Source of the DNA: an uncultured Collinsella sp.
GTDB taxonomy: Bacteria; Actinomycetota; Coriobacteriia; Coriobacteriales; Coriobacteriaceae
Assembly (NCBI GenBank): GCA_900547345.1
Contig: URGG01000104.1
Coordinates: forward strand, 1 to 6,094
Direction of reading: 5' to 3'
Length of the DNA: 6,094 bases
The number at the start of each line of letters is the position of its first letter. Position 1 is the first letter of the stretch. Made by a program: the position numbers and the translations under genes. Positions 1 through 4,492 of the stretch are shown in pieces. Under the pieces are notes generated by a model that saw nothing but the letters and a program-made list of their open reading frames with translations, was not told where the DNA came from and did no database searches.

Positions 1-402
1 CCACATTCGGCCGCCGCGGCGGCACGCGTGGTGCGAGAGGCTTGCGAACGTATCGTTGCCTTGCTGGACGAAGCTGGCCTCGATGCACCGACGTTGCCCG
101 AGGTGGGCGAGCAGCTGCAGCTCGATCGCGACACCATGACGCGTGCCCTGCGCGAGCTTTCGCTCAACCGCTCGATCGTTAAGGTCGAGCGCGACGTTGC
201 CCTGTCCGCTGCCGCCGAGGCCCATGCGCGCGAGCTTGTTGCCGCCGCCATTGAGGCCGCCGGCGGAGCTGCCACCACGAGCGTACTGCGCGAGGCCCTG
301 GGCGTGTCGCGCAAACGTGCCATCAGCATCCTAGAGCACCTGGATGCCGTACGCTATACGGTGCTCGACAAAGAAGCCGGCGGCCTGCGCTCCCTGCGCT
401 AG
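1..402 (+). CDS. selB: Selenocysteine-specific translation elongation factor SelB, C-terminal part (5' end outside window)
   Basis: This is the last 133 residues of a reading frame already open at base 1 and ending in TAG at 400-402. SelB is the GTPase that carries Sec-tRNA(Sec) to the ribosome at UGA codons. Its C-terminus is a row of winged-helix domains that bind the SECIS hairpin of the mRNA. Two such domains are visible: one around residues 10-60 (LPEVGEQLQLDRDTMTRAL, then the wing IVKVERDVAL) and one around 70-133, with the recognition-helix pattern VSRKRAISILEHLD that matches the SelB-type (T/S)RKxAIxxLExxD motif. The tRNA-Sec gene starting 36 bases after the stop supports the assignment strongly. 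The GTPase domain lies upstream and cannot be seen. The extreme tail (RYTVLDKEAGGLRSLR) lacks the TRRxG-type ending common in SelB. An initiation codon at 28 would be spurious, because the frame is open upstream of it. Confidence 0.88.
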   Translation, partial: PHSAAAAARVVREACERIVALLDEAGLDAPTLPEVGEQLQLDRDTMTRALRELSLNRSIVKVERDVALSAAAEAHARELVAAAIEAAGGAATTSVLREALGVSRKRAISILEHLDAVRYTVLDKEAGGLRSLR

Positions 403-417
403 ATTGGCTGCTCGGTT

Positions 418-426
418 TGGTAAAAT
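418..426 (+). promoter_or_regulatory. Candidate extended -10 promoter for selC
   Basis: TGGTAAAAT at 418-426 fits the extended -10 pattern TGnTATAAT with one mismatch in the hexamer. It lies 12 bases before the first base of tRNA-Sec, so transcription would begin close to the mature 5' end. No good -35 element sits at the usual distance; TTGGCT at 404-409 is too close. A similar TTTGG-TAnAnT string lies before the FAD-subunit gene. Read-through from selB is also possible. Confidence 0.4.
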
Positions 427-438
427 ACCGCCGCACTT

Positions 439-535
439 GGGAACGGATGGGCTCCGGTGGGCTCCGCGGTCCTCAAAACCGTTGCGAGGCGTGCAAAACG
501 TCTTGGATGTGTTCGATTCACATACGTTCCCGCCA
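439..535 (+). tRNA. selC: tRNA-Sec (anticodon TCA), selenocysteine UGA-decoding tRNA
   Basis: The full selenocysteine tRNA fold can be drawn by hand. The acceptor is GGGAACG (439-445) with CGTTCCC (525-531), followed by discriminator G532 and an encoded CCA (533-535). The D arm has six pairs, 449-454 with 459-464, and the four-base CGGT loop seen in E. coli selC. The anticodon stem is 466-470 with 478-482, the loop is CCTCAAA, and the anticodon TCA is at 473-475. The long variable arm pairs 485-492 with 498-505 around a five-base loop. The T arm is ATGTG / CACAT (507-511, 519-523) with loop TTCGATT. The 97-nt length, six-pair D stem and long extra arm are hallmarks of bacterial tRNA-Sec. The eighth acceptor position is a G446-A524 mismatch instead of a pair. 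The gene works with the SelB gene directly upstream. Confidence 0.97.
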
Positions 536-544
536 TACGCTACC

Positions 545-599
545 AGCGCCTTTGTGCTCGCGGTCTTGCTGCGTGCCGCAAAGGCGCTGTTTTGTTTTT
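545..599 (+). terminator. Intrinsic terminator after selC
   Basis: AGCGCCTTTG (545-554) pairs perfectly with CAAAGGCGCT (579-588), a 10-bp stem around a 24-base loop that can fold further. The T-rich tract TTTTGTTTTT (590-599) follows after one base. It lies ten bases beyond the encoded CCA of tRNA-Sec, so it most likely ends the selC transcript and separates it from mobA. Confidence 0.82.
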
Positions 600-690
600 G
601 CATGGGTTTGCCGTGCCGCCCGCTTTATCGGCGACGGTATTTGGCTTCGCATGCCGGGTTTTGAGCATGCCGATGGGGGTGTTTTGCCGT
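600..690 (+). other. Leader of the mobA gene
   Basis: These 91 bases between the selC terminator and the chosen mobA start hold no convincing promoter by eye. GCATGC occurs at 649-654 and again at 665-670 and could form a six-base stem with a ten-base loop just before the GGGGG (675-679) that is the best ribosome-binding candidate. The two copies extend to an eight-base direct repeat, GCATGCCG. This may be chance. Confidence 0.3.
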
Positions 691-1323
691 ATGACTACCG
701 TAAGACGTGCCGATCTTTCTTGTGTCGTCCAAGCGGGTGGGCTGTCCTCGCGCATGGGCTGTGATAAGGCTCGCATGGCGTTTTGCGGCGAGCCGCTCAT
801 CGAACGCGTGCTGGGTCGGCTGGCGCCAGTTGCCGGCGAGTTAGTCGTGACGACTTCGCGTCCCAGCGAGCTTGCCTACCTTGAGGATTGCGCGTTTGGC
901 GGTTTGGTGCCGCGTGTGGTGGCGGACCTTGAAGGGTCGGCGGGCGCCATGCGCGGCATCGCGAGTTCGCTGACTGCGGCCCGGCTGCCTCTCGTTGCTA
1001 TCGTCGCCTGTGATATGCCGTTTGTCTCTTCGGAGCTAATCGGTGTCCTTGCTGGCTGTGTTGAGGCCGAGGCGCTCGACGTGTGCGTGCCGCGCGAGGA
1101 GCGGGGGATTGAGCCGCTTTGCGCCGTCTGGCGCCGTGACGCGTGTGCGCCGGTTGCCCAAGAGCTGCTCTCCTGCGACCGACAGCGCATTCGCTGCCTG
1201 ATCAATCGCGTTCAGGCCGGTTATATGGATGAGCCGCAGATCGTTAAGGTCGCAGGCTCGACGCTCTGCTTCGAGAACGTCAATACGCCCGAGGAGTTTG
1301 CGGCGGCCGAGTTACTCGCCTAG
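691..1323 (+). CDS. mobA: Molybdenum cofactor guanylyltransferase, MobA family
   Basis: The predicted protein has 210 residues, close to the usual length of about 190-200 for MobA. It would transfer GMP from GTP onto molybdopterin to give the guanine dinucleotide cofactor, in the cytoplasm. The N-terminal nucleotide-binding signature is QAGGLSSRMGCDK (residues 14-26), with the double Gly and the DK pair typical of MobA. GAMRGIASSL (85-94) and the Mg-binding Asp in VACDMPFV (105-112, D108) follow. EPLCAVW (141-147) is the acceptor-side segment, and FENVNTPEEF (194-203) is the usual MobA C-terminal motif. The frame stays open upstream to 457, but that stretch is the tRNA and its terminator, so a start there is wrong. 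ATG 691 gives a normal N-terminus with GGGGG 11 bases upstream; ATGs at 667 and 673 are alternatives. The neighbouring selB and selC suggest supply of cofactor for a selenocysteine formate dehydrogenase. MocA is less likely, because its signature usually has AAG. Confidence 0.87.
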   Translation: MTTVRRADLSCVVQAGGLSSRMGCDKARMAFCGEPLIERVLGRLAPVAGELVVTTSRPSELAYLEDCAFGGLVPRVVADLEGSAGAMRGIASSLTAARLPLVAIVACDMPFVSSELIGVLAGCVEAEALDVCVPREERGIEPLCAVWRRDACAPVAQELLSCDRQRIRCLINRVQAGYMDEPQIVKVAGSTLCFENVNTPEEFAAAELLA

Positions 1324-1338
1324 ACGATTGGAGTTGCC

Positions 1339-1734
1339 ATGTCTCACGATATTTGTCCCGACACGGGAGAACCTTGTACTTGCGACGGGTCCGAACCCTG
1401 TACCTGCGGTTGCGGTGGCTGCGGACATACTGCGGAAGAGGAAGCGGCCGCCGCGGCGTATCGCGATGCACACCGCGAAGGCCCGTCCGGTGATGCTCTC
1501 GACCATGAACGCAAGATCATCGTTTCGTTCGATAGCACCTTCGATGTGATGGAATGCGAGCAGCTGTGCCTGGATGCCGGCGTGCCCGGGCGCATTATGC
1601 CTTTGCCCGGCTCCATTACCGCCGGCTGCGGGCTGTGCTGGGCCATGCCGTTCTCGGGCGATGCACTCGCCGCCTTCCGCGCTGCCACCGAAGGCCGCAT
1701 AACCCCCGCTGACTACCATCAGCTCGTCCTCTAA
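1339..1734 (+). CDS. DUF3343 (putative Se/S carrier-like) protein with cysteine-rich N-terminus
   Basis: This is a 131-residue protein starting 15 bases after the mobA stop, with GGAG (1330-1333) five bases before ATG, so it is probably co-transcribed with mobA. Residues 60-104 match the DUF3343 pattern: a first strand and FDST (IIVSFDSTFDVMECEQLC), then DAGVPGRIMPLPGSITAGCGLCW, with the conserved Cys-Gly at C97-G98. The family is described as putative Se/S carriers because it co-occurs with selenium-dependent molybdenum hydroxylase genes; its chemistry is not settled. What is unusual is the first 30 residues: seven cysteines (6, 13, 15, 21, 23, 25, 28) with two EPCTC repeats, like a metal- or selenium-binding tail. 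An Ala/Glu-rich linker (32-40) joins the two parts. C73, C77 and C100 are additional. No signal peptide or membrane segment is seen. The role is inferred: holding or delivering selenium or sulfur near cofactor synthesis. Confidence 0.75.
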   Translation: MSHDICPDTGEPCTCDGSEPCTCGCGGCGHTAEEEAAAAAYRDAHREGPSGDALDHERKIIVSFDSTFDVMECEQLCLDAGVPGRIMPLPGSITAGCGLCWAMPFSGDALAAFRAATEGRITPADYHQLVL

Positions 1735-1739
1735 CCACC

Positions 1740-1779
1740 AAAACCACCACAAAGTTGCCTGTCCCCAATGTGGTGGTTT
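1740..1779. repeat. Hairpin with GTTGCCTGTCCCC loop, REP-like candidate or terminator
   Basis: AAACCACCACA (1741-1751) pairs perfectly with TGTGGTGGTTT (1769-1779) around a 17-base loop containing GTTGCCTGTCCCC. It begins six bases after the DUF3343 stop. On the + strand no T-tract follows, so it is a poor classic terminator, though it could still protect or end the mobA transcript. The stem plus GTCC-containing loop resembles extragenic palindromic repeats mobilised by REP-associated transposases; that reading is inference. Confidence 0.45.
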
Positions 1780-1934
1780 GGAACACGTGGACGAAACAGG
1801 TTTGAAACACGGGTTTTGCATGTCAGGCACTCAAAAACGCCTCTACCTGCATCGTAATCAAAACGAAACATCTGCTCGTCGGCTTATGCGAAACTTTGCT
1901 GCAACAGTGCGATATTATCCATACTCGATAAAGC

Positions 1935-1957
1935 TCGCGGCGCATAGGGTGCCGCGA
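1935..1957 (+). promoter_or_regulatory. Leader hairpin upstream of gdhA
   Basis: TCGCGGC (1935-1941) pairs with GCCGCGA (1951-1957), and two further pairs (1942-1950 as G-U, 1943-1949) leave the five-base loop ATAGG. A run of five T (1964-1968) follows six bases after the stem, and the gdhA ribosome-binding site is at 1983-1987. It could be a 5' stabilising hairpin or an attenuator-like element. The gap before the T-run makes it a weak intrinsic terminator. Confidence 0.4.
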
Positions 1958-1991
1958 CCGACATTTTTCGTTTCCCATCATTGGAGGAAGC

Positions 1992-3347
1992 ATGAGCTAC
2001 ACGCAGAAAGTTCTCGAAGAGCTCAAGGCCCGCTATCCCGAGCAGCCTGAGTTCATCCAGGCCGCGACCGAGATCCTCGGCACCATCCAGCCGGCGCTCG
2101 ACGCCCACCCCGAGTACGAGGAGGCCGCCCTGCTGGAGCGCCTCGTCGAGCCCGAGCGCATCGTCATGTTCCGTGTTCCCTGGGTCGACGACCAGGGCAA
2201 GGTTCAGGTCAACCGCGGCTATCGCGTCGAGTTCAACTCTGCCATTGGACCCTACAAGGGCGGCCTGCGCTTTAACCCGACGGTCACCCTGGGTATGCTC
2301 AAGTTCCTGGGCCTGGAGCAGATCCTCAAGAACAGCCTGACCACCCTTCCCATGGGCGGCGGCAAGGGCGGCTCCGACTTTGACCCCAAGGGCAAGTCCA
2401 ACAACGAGATCATGCACTTCTGCCAGTCCTTCATGACCGAGCTCTATCGCCACATTGGCCCCAACACCGACGTTCCCGCCGGCGACCTGGGCGTTGGCGG
2501 CCGCGAGGTTGCCTACCTGTTCGGTCAGTACAAGCGCCTGACCAACGAGTGGACCGGCGTCCTTACCGGCAAGGGCCTTTCCTTTGGCGGCTCGCTCGCC
2601 CGTACCGAGGCCACCGGTTACGGTCTGGTTTACTTTGTGGACGAGTACCTCAAGAGCCGCGGTGACTCCTTCGAGGGCAAGAACGTCGTCGTTCATGGCT
2701 CCGGCAACGTCGCCATCTACGCCGTCCAGAAGGTCTCCCAGCTCGGCGGCAAGGTGCTCGCCTGCTCTGACACCCACGGCTGGGTCGAGGATTCCGACGG
2801 CATCGACTACACCGTGCTCGAGCACATCTACAACAAGAAGCGCTCCGGCCACGACAAGGGCGTTACGCTCGCTATGTACGTTGACGAGAAGCCCAACGCC
2901 GTGTGGCACGAGGGCGACGGCCGTGGCGTGTGGCAGCTGCCCTGCGACATCGCGCTGCCCTGCGCTCGCGAGAACACGCTGCTGCTCGAGGACGCCCAGG
3001 CGCTCGTCGCCAACGGCTGCAAGGTGGTCGGCGAGGGCGCGAACATGCCCACGACCATCGAGGCTACGAATTACTTCCAGGAGAACGGCGTTGCCTTTAT
3101 GCCCGGTAAGGCTGCCAACGCCGGCGGCGTGCTCGTGTCCGGCCTGGAGATGAGCCAGAATGCCGAGCACCTGTCCTGGACCTTCGAGGAGGTCGACGGC
3201 AAGCTCGAGCAGCTCATGCGCGGCATGTTCCACAACGTGGACGACACCGCCAAGGAGTATGGCCAGGAGGGCAACTTTGTCATGGGCGCCAACATCGCTG
3301 GCTTCCTGAAGGTCGCCGACGCCATGCTCGCCCAGGGCGTCTGCTAA
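1992..3347 (+). CDS. gdhA: Glutamate dehydrogenase, hexameric type (likely NADP-linked)
   Basis: The protein has 451 residues, full length for the hexameric family (about 445-450). It interconverts 2-oxoglutarate plus ammonium and glutamate in the cytoplasm. The substrate-binding and catalytic residues known from the Clostridium symbiosum enzyme are visible at near-identical numbers: K89 in GPYKGGLRF, K113 in ILKN, catalytic K125 in LPMGGGKGGSDF, D165 in VPAGDLGVGGRE, and Ser383 in VSGLE. The dinucleotide fold begins with VVVHGSGNVA (232-241), and ACSDTHGW (257-264) ends its second strand; a Ser-Asp-Thr there is more like NADP-linked enzymes, but coenzyme choice is not proven. ATG 1992 has a perfect GGAGG (1983-1987) four bases upstream. 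Codon use is strongly skewed to C- and G-ending codons, unlike mobA, which suggests high expression. It appears to be a single-gene transcript, with its own leader and terminator. Confidence 0.96.
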   Translation: MSYTQKVLEELKARYPEQPEFIQAATEILGTIQPALDAHPEYEEAALLERLVEPERIVMFRVPWVDDQGKVQVNRGYRVEFNSAIGPYKGGLRFNPTVTLGMLKFLGLEQILKNSLTTLPMGGGKGGSDFDPKGKSNNEIMHFCQSFMTELYRHIGPNTDVPAGDLGVGGREVAYLFGQYKRLTNEWTGVLTGKGLSFGGSLARTEATGYGLVYFVDEYLKSRGDSFEGKNVVVHGSGNVAIYAVQKVSQLGGKVLACSDTHGWVEDSDGIDYTVLEHIYNKKRSGHDKGVTLAMYVDEKPNAVWHEGDGRGVWQLPCDIALPCARENTLLLEDAQALVANGCKVVGEGANMPTTIEATNYFQENGVAFMPGKAANAGGVLVSGLEMSQNAEHLSWTFEEVDGKLEQLMRGMFHNVDDTAKEYGQEGNFVMGANIAGFLKVADAMLAQGVC

Positions 3348-3374
3348 ATCTACGCTCGACATAGCATGTGATGA

Positions 3375-3405
3375 GGCTCCCAGCCATCTTGGCTGGGAGC
3401 CTTTT
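3375..3405 (+). terminator. Intrinsic terminator after gdhA
   Basis: GGCTCCCAGCC (3375-3385) and GGCTGGGAGCC (3391-3401) form a perfect 11-bp stem with loop ATCTT, followed directly by TTTT (3402-3405). It lies 27 bases after the gdhA stop, and its strength fits a highly transcribed gene. Confidence 0.93.
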
Positions 3406-3423
3406 CTATCCCGGAGGACTCTT

Positions 3424-3498
3424 CATAACTTGCGGTGAAATACGGACTGTTTAGCGTCCCAGAACGGCTAACCAGTTCGTATTTCACCGCAAGTTATG
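3424..3498. repeat. 75-bp near-perfect palindrome between gdhA and the hydroxylase operon
   Basis: The left arm 3424-3444 is the exact reverse complement of 3478-3498 (21 bp). Pairing then continues inward through a G-U (3445-3477), four pairs, one T-C mismatch (3450-3472) and five more pairs to 3455-3467. That leaves an 11-base loop at 3456-3466 (GTCCCAGAACG). The stem therefore spans 32 positions with one mismatch. It lies outside any gene, 18 bases beyond the gdhA terminator, and no T-run follows it. The form is that of a dispersed palindromic unit, a small MITE-like element or a solo hairpin repeat. Copy number elsewhere in the genome cannot be seen here. Confidence 0.75.
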
Positions 3499-3544
3499 GA
3501 TGGGTGGGTGGATTTTGTCCTAAAACGGTGTGCGGCCCCTCGTT

Positions 3545-3553
3545 TGGTACACT
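3545..3553 (+). promoter_or_regulatory. Candidate extended -10 promoter of the hydroxylase operon
   Basis: TGGTACACT (3545-3553) fits TGnTATAAT with two mismatches in the hexamer and sits inside TTTGGTACACT, close to the TTTGGTAAAAT before selC. No -35 is evident at 16-18 bases. GTAC at 3547-3550 and again at 3559-3562 flanks a TTAA core, so an imperfect dyad overlaps the -10 and could be an operator. Transcription would start about 15-20 bases before the FAD-subunit gene. Confidence 0.38.
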
Positions 3554-3577
3554 TAAAAGTACTGGACAAGTGAAGAG

Positions 3578-4492
3578 ATGGGGGAGAACGTGCTCAAGTT
3601 CGGTACCTACGTCCGTGTTGGAAACGCGGCCGAAGCCTATGAGCTCTTGCAGAAGAACCGCAACAACAAGATTGTGGGCGGCGGCATCTGGATGCGCCTG
3701 GGTTCGCGTCGTGTGGCGACGGCAATTGACCTTTCGGCCTGCGGACTCGATCAGATCGAGGAGACCGAGACCGAGTTTCGCATCGGTGCCATGTGTACCC
3801 TGCACCAGCTCGAGCGCCACGCCAAGCTCAACGCGCTTGCCAACAATGTCTTCGAGTTTGCCGTCCACGATATCGTGGGCGTTCAGCTGCGCAACACCGC
3901 CACGGTGGGCGGCAGCATTTACGGTCGCTTTGGTTTCTCTGACGTGCTCTCGGCCTTTTTGGCGCTCGATTCGTACGTTGAGCTGACGGGCGCCGGCCGC
4001 GTGCCGCTCGCGGAGTTCGTTGACATGGGCTACGTGCGCGACGTGATCGAGCACATCGTGGTCGTTAAGCACGACTACCGCGCAAGCTATGAGGCCGTGC
4101 GCAAGGCCGCGACCGACTTCCCCTCGCTCAACGTCACCGCTGCCTGGTGGAACAACAGCTGGCATGTCACCGTGGGTGCCCGTCCGCTGCGCGCAAACCT
4201 GCTGCAGGGCGAGGTATGCGGTCTGGTGAACGAGCAGCCTTCCGAGGACGAGCTTCGCGCCCTGGCCGCATCCGTGCGCGCGCTGAGCTACGGCACCAAC
4301 CTGTGGGGCTCGGCAGACTACCGCCGCCGCATCTCGGCCCCGCTCGCCATCCAGGCTGTGCGCCGCGCCGCCGGCATTGAGCTTTCGGCCGCGCTTGCCC
4401 GCGAGCTCGAGGGCGTGCAGATTCCTAAGTTTGCCACGGACGAGTATTCCTGCCGCCGCGTGCCCGGCGTCGATTCTAGTGAGGTGCGCTAA
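3578..4492 (+). CDS. FAD-binding subunit of molybdenum hydroxylase (YgfM-like; selenium-dependent hydroxylase family)
   Basis: This 304-residue protein has the flavoprotein fold of the CO dehydrogenase / xanthine dehydrogenase medium subunit. It passes electrons between the Fe-S clusters and an acceptor through FAD. The first FAD segment is KIVGGGIWMRLG (31-42), where AGGTDL-type loops normally sit. FRIGAMCTLHQLERH (67-81) follows, then the second FAD loop TATVGGSIYGRFGFSDVLSAFLALDS (107-132). The C-terminal domain is recognised by GSADYRRRISAPLAIQAVRRA (244-264). At about 300 residues it is slightly longer than E. coli YgfM (about 260). The stop overlaps the next gene's ATG by one base (TAATG), so translation is likely coupled. 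The start is uncertain: ATG 3578 has no spaced ribosome-binding site, while GTG 3590, preceded by GGGGGAG (3580-3586), gives an N-terminus (MLKFGTYVRV) that aligns better with relatives. The family is sometimes labelled probable selenate reductase FAD subunit, a name not proven by function. Confidence 0.88.
   Translation: MGENVLKFGTYVRVGNAAEAYELLQKNRNNKIVGGGIWMRLGSRRVATAIDLSACGLDQIEETETEFRIGAMCTLHQLERHAKLNALANNVFEFAVHDIVGVQLRNTATVGGSIYGRFGFSDVLSAFLALDSYVELTGAGRVPLAEFVDMGYVRDVIEHIVVVKHDYRASYEAVRKAATDFPSLNVTAAWWNNSWHVTVGARPLRANLLQGEVCGLVNEQPSEDELRALAASVRALSYGTNLWGSADYRRRISAPLAIQAVRRAAGIELSAALARELEGVQIPKFATDEYSCRRVPGVDSSEVR

Larger units (their letters stand above)
1735..1991 (+). other. Gene-free stretch upstream of gdhA
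   Basis: These 257 bases contain no credible coding frame. They hold an 11-12 bp hairpin near the left end, an A/T-richer middle with three GAAACA strings, and a second hairpin in the probable gdhA leader. The gdhA promoter must lie here, but no strong -35/-10 pair stands out. TTGCTG (1896-1901) with CATACT (1920-1925) at an 18-base spacing is the best pair I see, and it is weak. Confidence 0.4.

Noticed and set aside
457..690. Long N-terminal extension of the mobA frame starting at ATG 457
   Set aside because: It runs through tRNA-Sec and its terminator, and the translated residues resemble no part of MobA; the MobA N-terminus begins just after 691.
600..690. A molybdenum-cofactor riboswitch upstream of mobA
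   Set aside because: The 91 bases are too short for that fold, and I see only one short GCATGC stem.
1735..1991. CRISPR array or regularly spaced repeats
   Set aside because: The three GAAACA strings are six bases long, irregularly spaced and likely chance.
1778..2050. 90-residue + frame upstream of and into gdhA
   Set aside because: There is no ribosome-binding site and no recognisable motif, and it overlaps the gdhA start in another frame.
1884..3362. 492-residue open frame on the - strand
   Set aside because: It mirrors gdhA in the antisense frame, a known effect of high-GC codon bias, while the + strand encodes a full glutamate dehydrogenase with all catalytic motifs.
3435..3986. 183-residue + frame starting at GTG 3435
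   Set aside because: It starts inside the palindrome with no properly spaced ribosome-binding site, and most of it overlaps the FAD-subunit gene in another frame.
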